This document shows, in pieces, positions 33,756-42,693 of a DNA stretch of 64,000 nucleotides. Each line of letters begins with the position of its first letter. Position 1 is the stretch's first letter. The stretch is taken from positions 62,001-126,000 of the forward strand of contig NZ_JABBDX010000006.1 of NCBI RefSeq assembly GCF_012847335.1, written 5' to 3'. Under the pieces are notes generated by a model. That model was given only the letters and a program-made list of their open reading frames with translations, made no database searches and was not told where the DNA came from. This DNA is from Psychrobacter sp. MF31 (GTDB lineage Bacteria > Pseudomonadota > Gammaproteobacteria > Pseudomonadales > Moraxellaceae). The position numbers and the translations under genes are program-made.

Positions 33756-35192
33756 ATGACTATGTATAAACAAATCAGCTTATTGCTTGGCGTAGGACTG
33801 CTTTCAACGTTGGCAGGTGCGCAGAACTTATATATGAATGACATGAAGCTCAAGTCTGATTTAGATTGGCTGAATGCTCAAGGCGTTATCCAAATCAGTA
33901 CCAGCACGTGGCCACTAACCAATAACGAAATCAAGCGCGCATTATCGACCGCAAATATTGCCAATCAGACCCAGCAGCAAGTCGTGACCTCGGTTCAATC
34001 GACGCTAAATAGCCAAGGTAAAGATGGCGTAATGGCAACTGTCGATGCTTATGTTCAAACCGACCGAAAAGCCTTACCGCAAAATTTTGCTGATGACAAA
34101 ACAGCAGGTCAAGAGGCAATATTTGGATTAGGGTTGAGCGAGCAGGACTGGGAGTTTAATCTTAAAGCTCGCGCTAAAAATGATGATTTGATTGATGACA
34201 GCACCGTTGATTTTGATGGCTCTTATTTGGCAGGGAAAGCGCTTAATCAGTGGTTGATTGCGGGTAAAATCCCGGCTTGGTGGGGACCAGGTCACGAAGG
34301 CAGTTTGATTCGGGGTGATGCGACGCGTCCGGTAACCGGATTTACCATGCAGCGTGATGAGCAAACCGCGCCGACCTCTAAATATTTGTCTTGGGTTGGA
34401 CCTTGGCAATATCAGCTGTTTGCAGGTCAACTTGAGGATTATGAGTCAGCGCCAGATGCTAACCTATTTGGTATGCGTTTAACCGCCAGTCCTTGGCCGT
34501 GGCTTGAAGCTGGCGCATCGCGAACCTTTATTTGGGGCGGTGAAGGTCAGCCAAGAAGCTTATCGTCGTTTGTCGATGCCCTAACCGGACTTCGGGATAA
34601 TGGGGATACGGGTAAAGACGACCCAGCCAACCAACTTGCCGGGTTTGATTTAAGATTAAATCTTGCACCGCTCACGCAAACTCCTGCTGGAATTTACGCC
34701 TCATATGCGGGAGAGGATGAAGCAGGTGGGCTGCCGTCCAAAAAAATGTATCTAGCGGGCGCAGATTACGCCTCACAAATCAATGATATGCCCTATCAGC
34801 TTTATGCTGAATATGCCGATACCCGAACCAATGGCAAGGTAAGTAATATCTCTTACACCCATTCGATTTATACCGATGGCTACTATCAGCAAGGTTATCC
34901 GTTAGGTCATCCACTTGGCGGTGACGCCGAAAGCGTTTCGGTTGGTGGTAAGCTTTGGGTCAGTCCTGAAGATTTTGTGACTGCAAAATTGCAATATGCT
35001 AAAGTGAATCAAGCTGATAATGATATTAACCAAGCCTTTCCAAAGACCGATAAGCTTAAAGTCGTTGATTTGACGTGGTCGCACCAATGGCAGCCGCAAG
35101 CGTTAATTAACACGCGTCTTTGGACGGTGGATTCGGATGTGAACTCGACCGATATCGGTGCAGGCGTTGGTCTTGAATTAACTTACCGTTAA
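33756..35192 (+). CDS. wzi: Capsule assembly protein Wzi family, outer membrane
   Basis: The protein of about 478 residues starts with a signal peptide (YKQISLLLGVGLLSTLAGA) and is a predicted outer-membrane barrel with alternating segments; WLIAGKIPAWWGPGHEGSLIRGDATRPV is the hallmark of the Wzi family (PF14052). Wzi anchors capsule to the cell surface. The start could be the ATG at 33756 or 33762. It is the last gene of the locus and is followed by a terminator. Confidence 0.9.
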   Translation: MTMYKQISLLLGVGLLSTLAGAQNLYMNDMKLKSDLDWLNAQGVIQISTSTWPLTNNEIKRALSTANIANQTQQQVVTSVQSTLNSQGKDGVMATVDAYVQTDRKALPQNFADDKTAGQEAIFGLGLSEQDWEFNLKARAKNDDLIDDSTVDFDGSYLAGKALNQWLIAGKIPAWWGPGHEGSLIRGDATRPVTGFTMQRDEQTAPTSKYLSWVGPWQYQLFAGQLEDYESAPDANLFGMRLTASPWPWLEAGASRTFIWGGEGQPRSLSSFVDALTGLRDNGDTGKDDPANQLAGFDLRLNLAPLTQTPAGIYASYAGEDEAGGLPSKKMYLAGADYASQINDMPYQLYAEYADTRTNGKVSNISYTHSIYTDGYYQQGYPLGHPLGGDAESVSVGGKLWVSPEDFVTAKLQYAKVNQADNDINQAFPKTDKLKVVDLTWSHQWQPQALINTRLWTVDSDVNSTDIGAGVGLELTYR

Positions 35193-35215
35193 TATTAAAT
35201 TTAAAACCACTATTT

Positions 35216-35252
35216 TAAAAAAGGCGCGTTGATAAAAACTGCGCCTTTTTTA
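35216..35252. terminator. Bidirectional intrinsic terminator at the end of the capsule locus
   Basis: AAAAAAGGCGC-gttgataaaaact-GCGCCTTTTTT between wzi and the convergent scpB. Confidence 0.9.
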
Positions 35253-35266
35253 ATGATTAACCCTTT

Positions 35267-35854
35267 TCAATGATTAAACTGTGCTAAAGCCTGAATATCT
35301 GGAAGCTCTGGCAACTCATCTAAATGTCTAAGCCCAAACGCATCCAAAAATAGCGGCGTGGTATGCAGTAGCGCAGGGCGTCCAAGGGTGTCTTTAAAGC
35401 CCGCTTCTTTAATCCAGCCTTTATCAAACAGTTGCCGTAAGATTTGGCTTGATAGGCTCACGCCGCGAATCTGCTCAATATCACCGCGAGTTACCGGCTG
35501 CTTATAAGCAATGACGCTTAAAGTTTCAAGCAAGGCCTGGCTTAAGCGTTCTTGGCGCTGCGGAAAAACGCGCTGAATGAGCGGGCTAAAGTTATCTGCA
35601 ATTTGCAATCGGTAGCCGCTAGCGGTTTTATTCAGGGTTAAACTTCCTAAGCTTAACCGCTCTTGCAAGATGCTAAGCGCTTGCTCAAGTTGCAAGCTGG
35701 TTAATGACAGCTGCTTCTTTAAAAATAGCTCGGTTAACGGCGCATCCGAGGCGTGAAGAAGCGCTTCAATTTGCCGGCTTATCAGCTGAAGATTTTGCTG
35801 ATTTTGCAAAAATGCTGAGGTTGTTTTGGGTATATTATTAGTATTTTCAGCCAT
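35267..35854 (-). CDS. scpB: Segregation and condensation protein B
   Basis: The 195-residue protein has two winged-helix domains with LEALLHASDAPLTE-like start, ALLETLSVIAYKQPVTRGDIEQIRGV and LGRPALLHTTPLFLDAFGL, all ScpB features. It binds ScpA as the kleisin-associated part of the Smc condensin. It lies 15 bp after scpA in a trpS-scpA-scpB run. Confidence 0.94.
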   Translation of the reverse strand: MAENTNNIPKTTSAFLQNQQNLQLISRQIEALLHASDAPLTELFLKKQLSLTSLQLEQALSILQERLSLGSLTLNKTASGYRLQIADNFSPLIQRVFPQRQERLSQALLETLSVIAYKQPVTRGDIEQIRGVSLSSQILRQLFDKGWIKEAGFKDTLGRPALLHTTPLFLDAFGLRHLDELPELPDIQALAQFNH

Positions 35855-35869
35855 AGTTTAAAATAGTAA

Positions 35870-36703
35870 TTATGATTTGGGTTGCCATTCAAGGCAAAGA
35901 TTAGACAGTTGAATATCAAAATCTTGCAAGTCGTGAGGTGTAATTAAAGCAACAGCTTGGCGCTTAATGAGTTCTAAAACCGCAACAAAGCTGACCACCA
36001 CACCCAAACTGCCTTGAGACTTATCAAGAAGCTCAAAAAATGATTTACTTCCGGCGTGTTGCAATTGACGACTGATGCTGACGATACGTTCAGCAAGTGG
36101 CACGGCATCGACTTTTACCGAATGCAGCTGGTAATCCGGTCGCTGCTGCATCAAAAGCAGACTTGCCGTTAATAAATCAGGGGAAAACTTTGGCAGGCAG
36201 GCATTTATCGACTCTTGGTTTGGCGGACTGGCAAGGGCTAAAAACACATCGCGATCAAGTCGGGCTGAGTTATCAAGTCGCGCACTGACCGTTTTAATTT
36301 GCGCGTAAGCTTCTAAGCGCTCAATCAACTCCGCTTTGGGATCAACATCGTCATTGGCAACTTGAGGTTTGGGCAACAGCAGCGCCGTTTTTATGGCAAT
36401 TAAAGTGGACGCCATCAACAGATAATCGCCTGCCAATTCAAAATGGCTCGAATCCAGCTTATTGATATAAGCCAAATACTGCTCGGTAATCGGCAAAATC
36501 GCCATCGTGGTGACGTCCATGTTGTTCTTTTTGACCAAATACAATAAAAAATCTAGTGGTCCTTCAAATTGCTCAAGCCAAATAGCAAAGGCTTGCGGCG
36601 GAATGTATAAATCCTCCGGCAGCTTATTGATTGGTGTTTGATAAATGCGCAGCGCCAAATCAGAATCCGGCTGATTTGGCGCTTTTATAGCTAAATTGGT
36701 CAT
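35870..36703 (-). CDS. scpA: Segregation and condensation protein A
   Basis: The 277-residue kleisin has FEGPLDFLLYLVKKNNMDVTTMAILPITEQYL near the start, ELAGDYLLMASTLIAIKTALLLPK, and a C-terminal winged helix. ScpA bridges the Smc heads with ScpB. Only 9 bp separate it from trpS upstream. Confidence 0.94.
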   Translation of the reverse strand: MTNLAIKAPNQPDSDLALRIYQTPINKLPEDLYIPPQAFAIWLEQFEGPLDFLLYLVKKNNMDVTTMAILPITEQYLAYINKLDSSHFELAGDYLLMASTLIAIKTALLLPKPQVANDDVDPKAELIERLEAYAQIKTVSARLDNSARLDRDVFLALASPPNQESINACLPKFSPDLLTASLLLMQQRPDYQLHSVKVDAVPLAERIVSISRQLQHAGSKSFFELLDKSQGSLGVVVSFVAVLELIKRQAVALITPHDLQDFDIQLSNLCLEWQPKS

Positions 36704-36712
36704 CGAGGTTAG

Positions 36713-37813
36713 CTATTTAAGTTTCGCAAGTGGCTTGATTCCAATGGCGCGGCGAGCTTTATCAAGTTGCTTTTGACTATGGCGACGCGCTTTTGCTGCA
36801 CCCATTTGTAAGATTTCTTCAAGTTCTTTGGGATGGCTCATAAGGTACTCGTAGCGCTCGCGGTACGGGGCAATTTCATCATTAATTTTATTAAACAGTG
36901 CGTCTTTAGCCTCGCCCCAGCCAATACCCGCTTCAAATTGCGCCCGCATCGCTTTGATTTCATCAGGGGTAGCAAAAGCTTTATAAATCTCGAAAATGGT
37001 TGAATCGTCAGGATTTTTCGGCTCATTTGGCAGTTGCGAGTTGGTAACAATTCGCATGATAGCTTTTTGCATTTGCTTTTCAGAGCTAACTTGCGGATTA
37101 ATCTCGCCAAATAAAGGAATGGTATTGTGATAGCTTTTGCTCATTTTACGACCGTCAAGCCCCGTTAATAGTGGCATGTCATCGTCAACGACCGCGCTTG
37201 GCAAGGTAAAAAGCGGTTTATATTTGTGATTAAACGTCCCTGCCATGTCGCGCGCCATTTCAATATGCTGAATTTGGTCACGACCCACCGGAACGTGGGT
37301 GGCATTAAACATCAAAATATCCGCCGCCATCAATACCGGATAGCCAAACAGTCCCATGGTTACGCCGTGGTCGGCATCGATGTCGGTTTTTTCTAAGTTT
37401 AAATCAACCGCAGCTTTATAAGCATGAGCTCGGTTCATCAAGCCTTTAGCGCAAGAGCAATTCAAAATCCAAGCAAGCTCGGGAATTTCAGGGATGTCTG
37501 ATTGGCGGTAAAAGGTCACGCGCTCAGGGTCAAGACCACAGGCAAGCCAAGTGGCGGCAATGGCTTTGGTGGACTCATGAATGATGGCAGGGTCATGACA
37601 TTTGATAATACCGTGATAGTCCGCCAAAAAGAAAAACGCATCATCATCACTGTTTTGGGCAGCGGCAATCGCAGGGCGAATCGCGCCCACATAATTGCCA
37701 AGATGAGGAATTCCGGTAGGGGTAATGCCAGTTAAAATGCGTTTTGGCGCAGCGGTTTTTTCATCGGTAGTTTCCGAATTTTTTGATTCTAAAGTCATGG
37801 GGTGTTCCATCAT
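36713..37813 (-). CDS. trpS: Tryptophan-tRNA ligase
   Basis: The 366-residue class I synthetase has the HIGH-like [17 protein letters not shown] (31-47) and KMSKS in [10 protein letters not shown]. About 25 residues precede the usual start. The ATG at 37813 or the one at 37798 may be used; neither has a clear RBS. It heads the trpS-scpA-scpB group. Confidence 0.95.
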   Translation of the reverse strand: MMEHPMTLESKNSETTDEKTAAPKRILTGITPTGIPHLGNYVGAIRPAIAAAQNSDDDAFFFLADYHGIIKCHDPAIIHESTKAIAATWLACGLDPERVTFYRQSDIPEIPELAWILNCSCAKGLMNRAHAYKAAVDLNLEKTDIDADHGVTMGLFGYPVLMAADILMFNATHVPVGRDQIQHIEMARDMAGTFNHKYKPLFTLPSAVVDDDMPLLTGLDGRKMSKSYHNTIPLFGEINPQVSSEKQMQKAIMRIVTNSQLPNEPKNPDDSTIFEIYKAFATPDEIKAMRAQFEAGIGWGEAKDALFNKINDEIAPYRERYEYLMSHPKELEEILQMGAAKARRHSQKQLDKARRAIGIKPLAKLK

Positions 37814-37954
37814 TATTATTGCAAGATTACTGTCGCAAGAGTGTTGTCATGAAGTGGTGCTGCAAAATGTTTAATTATGCTTAAGTCTAATTATGCTTAA
37901 AAAGTCGTGCCTCAGTATACCAAAAAATGCTGATCTTGAGCGCCGCCGTTTTGA

Positions 37955-39034
37955 TTAGTTATAAATGTCAGTTCGACCATTTTCATTATTTTTAAAGCGG
38001 CGATGAAACCACATCCACTGGGTGGGGTCAATACGAATCAGACCCTCTAAAATTTCATTAACGCGAGCGGCATCAAAAGCTTCGTCAGCACTTGGGTAAT
38101 TATCCAAAGCTTCAGTGATGGTAATATGATAATGCGGTCGTTTGCCACTTGGGATATTATCAGGAGTCTGCCGATAGGTGTGTAGCGCCATGACCGCCGG
38201 CGGGTTTGATTTGCTGCCCAATTTGGCAAGGCGTCTTGGCATGGTGATGGTAGCTGCCGGAATACCAAAAAACGGCGCCATCACCCCTTGCTTTAAGCCG
38301 TAATCCTGATCTGGAGAATACCAAATCACATGACCGTCATTAATGGATTGAACCAATCTTTTCATGTCGCGGCTTGAGATTTGCTTACCAAATATTTTAG
38401 TGCGACCGTTATAAATAAACCAATCAAGCAGCGCGTTATTTTGCGGTCGATACATACAATCAGCGGGGAAAAACTGGGTGCATAACAAGCCGCCCAAATC
38501 GAGCATGGTATAATGAGCACCTAATAAAATCACCGCGCGACCCTCTTTTTGAGCTTGAATTAAATGCTGAAGCCCTGAAATGGTCACAGTTTTGGTAAAG
38601 ATATCGGGACGAAACCATGCGCATAAGGTTTCAAAAAGTCCAATACCTTGATTGACAAAAACTTGCTTTGCCATCAGCTCACGCTCAATTTCAGGCTTTT
38701 CAGGAAAGGCAAGTTTCAAATTAATCAAGGTATCTCGGCGGCGCGACGCGGCTAGCTGATAAACCAAAATCCCAATTTTTCGACCAAGCCAAAACTGAAT
38801 CCGAAGCGGCAAATACATCATCGGCAAAATAAGCAAAAACGCCAGCCAAATGCCCCAATATTTAGGCAATAAAAACTGCCACTGAAACGGCTGCTTTTTG
38901 GCAATAGCAGTTTGCTTGTGCGTTTGTGTTGCTGTTGGCATGCTCTTTGGAATGGCAACCTTGTGACTTTGAGCAGGCTTTGGTGGCAAGTTTGCCTGCT
39001 GCTGTTTGGGGTCAAATTGTTCCGGCGCTTTCAT
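37955..39034 (-). CDS. Lipid A acyltransferase (LpxL/HtrB family)
   Basis: The 359-residue protein has the LPLAT catalytic HX4D as H174-D179 in LLGAHYTMLDLGG, preceded by a membrane segment near 60-80 and followed by YRPQNNALLDWFIYNGR and the WYSPDQDYG motif. It would add a secondary acyl chain to lipid A. The first 50 residues are polar, Gln/Lys/Pro-rich and absent from E. coli LpxL. Lauroyl or other chain choice is not readable. Confidence 0.9.
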   Translation of the reverse strand: MKAPEQFDPKQQQANLPPKPAQSHKVAIPKSMPTATQTHKQTAIAKKQPFQWQFLLPKYWGIWLAFLLILPMMYLPLRIQFWLGRKIGILVYQLAASRRRDTLINLKLAFPEKPEIERELMAKQVFVNQGIGLFETLCAWFRPDIFTKTVTISGLQHLIQAQKEGRAVILLGAHYTMLDLGGLLCTQFFPADCMYRPQNNALLDWFIYNGRTKIFGKQISSRDMKRLVQSINDGHVIWYSPDQDYGLKQGVMAPFFGIPAATITMPRRLAKLGSKSNPPAVMALHTYRQTPDNIPSGKRPHYHITITEALDNYPSADEAFDAARVNEILEGLIRIDPTQWMWFHRRFKNNENGRTDIYN

Positions 39035-39143
39035 AAGACTCTATAATTCATTATTTTAGCATTATGATGGCGCAGCGCGCTTGTGATTGCAAGGCTTTAG
39101 CTTGGATTAAGGCGTTTTGTCTTAATGGGCTTTTAATAGAGTA

Positions 39144-39181
39144 TAAAAAAACCTTATAAGCCGTAGCCTATAAGGTTTTTA
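39144..39181. terminator. Bidirectional intrinsic terminator after rpsI
   Basis: AAAAAACCTTATA-agccgtagcc-TATAAGGTTTTT lies 55 bp after the rpsI stop (minus strand) and before the acyltransferase gene. Confidence 0.85.
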
Positions 39182-39236
39182 TTAATTTGCCGCTTTAAAG
39201 TAATTGAGAAAATAACCAAAAAGCAAAGCAAAATAA

Positions 39237-39623
39237 TTAACGTTTTGAGAATTGAGGACGCTTACGAGCTTTGCGAAGTCCCAATTTCTTACGTTCAACT
39301 TGACGTGAGTCACGAGTTACGAATCCTGCGGCTTTTAGTGCAGGTTTGTTGGCATCGTCAAGATCGATTAGAGCGCGGGTGATACCATGACGGATCGCAC
39401 CGGCTTGACCGCTGATGCCGCCGCCTTTTACCGTGATGTAAAAGTCATAAGCAGTTGCTGAGTCAAGTAATTCTAGAGGTTGACGAACGACCATTCGTGA
39501 AGTTTCACGGCTGAAGTATTCATCAAGTGGCTTGCCGTTAACCACGATGCTACCAGTACCTTTAGCTAAAAAGACACGAGCGGTAGACGTTTTGCGGCGA
39601 CCTGTTCCGTAATTGCGTTCCAT
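39237..39623 (-). CDS. rpsI: 30S ribosomal protein S9
   Basis: The 128-residue protein starts [16 protein letters not shown] and ends in the basic [16 protein letters not shown] whose last Lys-Arg reach the P-site tRNA. It is complete and lies 10 bp after rplM, the usual pair. Confidence 0.98.
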   Translation of the reverse strand: MERNYGTGRRKTSTARVFLAKGTGSIVVNGKPLDEYFSRETSRMVVRQPLELLDSATAYDFYITVKGGGISGQAGAIRHGITRALIDLDDANKPALKAAGFVTRDSRQVERKKLGLRKARKRPQFSKR

Positions 39624-39633
39624 AAGTGACTCC

Positions 39634-40062
39634 TTAGATGTCTAGTTCTTTTGGTTGCTGAGCGGTGTGTGGATGCTCAGTTCCGGCATACAATTTTAAT
39701 TTTTTAATCATTGCATAGCCAAGAGGACCTTTTGGCAGCATGCCTTTCACTGCTTTTTGTAGAACATCTTCAGGCTTATGAGCAATCAGCTTGGTGAAGT
39801 TGGTCTCTTTAATCCCGCCAGGATAACCGCTGTGACGGTAGTATTTTTTATCTTGCGCTTTTTTACCGGTTACCGCGATTTTGTCGGCGTTGATGACTAC
39901 GATGTAGTCGCCAGTGTCAACGTGCGGGGTGTAAGACGGCTTGTGCTTACCGCGAAGACGGAGAGCGATTTGGCTGGCTAGGCGGCCTAGCGTTTTGCCG
40001 TCAGCGTCGACGACAAACCACTCATGGGTTACGTCAGCTGGTTTTGCACTAAGTGTTTTCAT
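39634..40062 (-). CDS. rplM: 50S ribosomal protein L13
   Basis: The 142-residue protein has [35 protein letters not shown] and [18 protein letters not shown], all L13 signatures. It leads the rplM-rpsI operon. A promoter and a leader hairpin are visible upstream, as in other bacteria where L13 controls its own mRNA. Confidence 0.98.
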   Translation of the reverse strand: MKTLSAKPADVTHEWFVVDADGKTLGRLASQIALRLRGKHKPSYTPHVDTGDYIVVINADKIAVTGKKAQDKKYYRHSGYPGGIKETNFTKLIAHKPEDVLQKAVKGMLPKGPLGYAMIKKLKLYAGTEHPHTAQQPKELDI

Positions 40063-40086
40063 GATAAAACCTTAAAGTAAAATTCG

Positions 40087-40113
40087 TTGAGAGTTTGGGA
40101 ACGGGGCTCTCAA
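40087..40113 (-). promoter_or_regulatory. Leader hairpin of rplM mRNA, possible L13 autoregulatory site
   Basis: On the minus strand TTGAGAG-13 nt-CTCTCAA forms a 7-bp stem just after the predicted transcription start and 25 bases before the rplM ATG. E. coli L13 represses rplM-rpsI through its leader, so a similar role is possible here; the structural match was not tested. Confidence 0.4.
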
Positions 40114-40127
40114 AAAACAGACTGCAC

Positions 40128-40156
40128 ATTATAAGCAGTAGCTTCGCTGCTTGCAA
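40128..40156 (-). promoter_or_regulatory. Sigma-70 promoter of rplM-rpsI
   Basis: Minus strand TTGCAA (40151-40156), 17-bp spacer, TATAAT (40128-40133). The -10 is perfect and the spacing ideal, as expected for a ribosomal protein operon. Confidence 0.75.
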
Positions 40157-40276
40157 GCGGCATTAAAGTTATTTTTAGCGCATTATTTTTTATTTGTGCT
40201 TAAAATAAAGGGGTCAATAAGCCAAATTTGGCAAGGCGCGGCAAGTCTTAGAAAATTGGAAATTAAAACTCGACTA

Positions 40277-40990
40277 TTATGCCGATTTTAATCGATAAAG
40301 TCCAGCATAAACCTGACCGACTTTGGCGTGTTTTTGGCAAATAAACGCTATTGGCAAGCAGTTATTTTCAGTATTTACTAACGTGTTTAACTGCTGACAG
40401 ATGCTTGATAATAGTGGGGTTAAGTCGTGGTCAGCTTCTAAATAAATCAAAGTATGGTCATCAATCCAGTGATTTTGGATTAAAGCGATTAAAACAGGTT
40501 GCCAAAGATCAAGCGCGTAGGGCGGATCGATAAAGACAATATCAAACGGCGCATTTAAATTTTGCTGGTTTAAAACTGTTTCGGCAAAACCGTGAATGAT
40601 ATTAAATTGATGTGCATTTAAATTAAGCTTTTGCGCGCTCGTCGCAAGCTGCTGACTTTGCTTGAGATTGGCTTCAATAAAGGTGCAGTTTGCCGCGCCG
40701 CGAGAGAGCGCTTCAAAGCCAAGAACGCCGCTACCAGCGAAGGCATCTAACACGCGAGCGTCAAAAATATCGATCATCAGCCAGTTAAACAAAGTTTCGC
40801 GAAGTCGATCAGGCGTTGGTCGTAAGCCGTCAGCGTCAATAAAACTCACGGTTCGGCGTTTGAGCGCGCCGCCAATAATGCGAACGTCGCTTAATGTTGT
40901 TTTTGATGCAGAAGTTTGAGCCGCTGATTTTTTTAAAGGCGATTTTTTAGTTTTTGATACGGATTGCCGCAAAGGTTTTTTTTGTTTCAT
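40277..40990 (-). CDS. rsmD: 16S rRNA (guanine966-N2)-methyltransferase
   Basis: The 237-residue protein has RIIGGALKRRTVSF, LRPTPDRLRETLFNWL, the SAM site VLDAFAGSGVLGFEALSRGA and the catalytic FIDPPY. It methylates G966 of 16S rRNA. About 35 Lys/Ser-rich residues precede the conserved start, a feature shared in style with other proteins of this window. Confidence 0.93.
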   Translation of the reverse strand: MKQKKPLRQSVSKTKKSPLKKSAAQTSASKTTLSDVRIIGGALKRRTVSFIDADGLRPTPDRLRETLFNWLMIDIFDARVLDAFAGSGVLGFEALSRGAANCTFIEANLKQSQQLATSAQKLNLNAHQFNIIHGFAETVLNQQNLNAPFDIVFIDPPYALDLWQPVLIALIQNHWIDDHTLIYLEADHDLTPLLSSICQQLNTLVNTENNCLPIAFICQKHAKVGQVYAGLYRLKSA

Positions 40991-41261
40991 AGGTTTAGTT
41001 GTAAGTAAAAAGCGCTTAGACAGCGGCGAGAATATAAAGTTGGGGGCGCTATTTTAGCAAAGTTTGCGATAAGTTTTTGCTAAAAAATTCTACGTGATAT
41101 TGCTTTTAGGCAAGATGCTAATGGCGCCAAGGTATGCTAAAATCAGGCAATTTTTTTAAATATCTTAATTCACTAAATTAGTAAGTCCATCATCTGCCAA
41201 TCCAATGCGTTTTGGCGCAACCTTTTTTATCAAAAGCAATTTTCATCAAGGGCATCGCAAC

Positions 41262-42596
41262 ATGGTCGCAACCTCAATCTGGCAACTGCTGGCTGAGCAT
41301 CCTGAATTTTTGGCGATGTTGACCATTCCGCCGGTGACGGCGTTTGTCACTTGGATTCACGTTTGGATGGCGCTCAAAATGCTGTTTTATCCCATCAAAT
41401 TTTGGGGCATTCGCATTCCGCATTTTCCATTTTTTGGGCTTCCGGGGCTGGGCTGGCAAGGAATTGTGCCAAGAAAAGCGGGGAAAATATCGGGCGTTAT
41501 TGTTGACCAAACGCTGTCAAAACTTGGCTCACTTGATGAGTTTTTTCAAGCGATGGAGCCGGATCAGATGGCGGAATTTATCACCGAAACGGTCGATAAA
41601 AACCTTGAAGATTTGATTGATGAAATTATGGTTGAGCGCTCAGAAGCCCTTTGGCGGAGTCTGCCCTTTGCGGTAAAACGGCGAATCTATGCTCAAGCGC
41701 ATCAGATGTTGCCGAGCATTATGCAATCGCTCGTGAATGATTTGACTGTTCATGTTGATGATTTGGTCGATATGCGCCAGATGATCGTTAACAAGATGGA
41801 AAGCGATCGGCGCTTGATGGTCAATATGTTTTTAAAGGTCGGTCAAAAAGAGATTGATTTTATTTGGCATATTAGCGCGCTGATTGGTCTGGTTTTTGGC
41901 ATCATTCAGATGTTTATTTTCTTGTTTGTGCCGCAGCATTGGACGGTGCCGTTTTTTGCCGCGATCTGGGGCTTATTGACCAATTGGATTGCCATTTGGA
42001 TGGTGTTTAATCCGGTTGAGCCGCGATTTATCCGCTATTTAAAATGGTTTAGTATCAAAGGCAGTTTTCCTTTTATTAAACTTGAAAAACCGCATTGGGA
42101 CCGTTTTCGCTGGCAAGGCGGCTTTATGAAGCGTCAAGATGAGGTTTCAGAAGTGTTTGCTGAAATCGTGGTTCGTGATTTGGTAACGCTTGAGAACATC
42201 ATGAATGAGATGATGTTTGGGGCGAGATCAGGGCAAACGCGCGAGCTGATGAAGTCGCATTTGTATGAGATTTTGGACACGCCGGTGGTGAGAACATCGC
42301 TTCGGATGAGTTTAGGTCGGCGCGAATTTGGCAAGTTAAAAAATACCATTATTGATAAGTCAATCTTGGCAACGATGGTGCCGCTTCGTGATCCAAAGCT
42401 CAATGAAAGCCGCGCCAATAAAATCTTTGGGCTATTTCGCGATCGCATTCGGGCATTGTCGCCCAGTGAGTTTCAAAATTTGCTGCGACCGGCGTTTCGT
42501 GAAGATGAGCTGACGTTAATTATTTTGGGCGGCTTAACAGGGTTTTTGGCAGGCTGGCTGCATTTGGTATTGGTGTTTTTTCCGATGGCAAAGTGA
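41262..42596 (+). CDS. DUF445 family membrane protein
   Basis: The protein of about 444 residues has an N-terminal hydrophobic helix (TIPPVTAFVTWIHVWMALKMLF), then FPFFGLPGLGWQGIVPRKAGKISGVIVDQTLSKLGSLDEFF, a central pair of membrane helices near 215-260, and a C-terminal helix. This is the DUF445 layout; function is unknown. A longer frame begins at 41205; the inner ATG at 41262 fits the hydrophobic start better, though its RBS is weak. Confidence 0.82.
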   Translation: MVATSIWQLLAEHPEFLAMLTIPPVTAFVTWIHVWMALKMLFYPIKFWGIRIPHFPFFGLPGLGWQGIVPRKAGKISGVIVDQTLSKLGSLDEFFQAMEPDQMAEFITETVDKNLEDLIDEIMVERSEALWRSLPFAVKRRIYAQAHQMLPSIMQSLVNDLTVHVDDLVDMRQMIVNKMESDRRLMVNMFLKVGQKEIDFIWHISALIGLVFGIIQMFIFLFVPQHWTVPFFAAIWGLLTNWIAIWMVFNPVEPRFIRYLKWFSIKGSFPFIKLEKPHWDRFRWQGGFMKRQDEVSEVFAEIVVRDLVTLENIMNEMMFGARSGQTRELMKSHLYEILDTPVVRTSLRMSLGRREFGKLKNTIIDKSILATMVPLRDPKLNESRANKIFGLFRDRIRALSPSEFQNLLRPAFREDELTLIILGGLTGFLAGWLHLVLVFFPMAK

Positions 42597-42693
42597 TAAA
42601 AGCTTTCGCCGCTGGGGTTCAGTTAAAGCAATTTAAGAGTGTCGCGACAAGGGCTTGTGTCGCAGTAATGACCAAATTTACAAGGTTAGGTGT

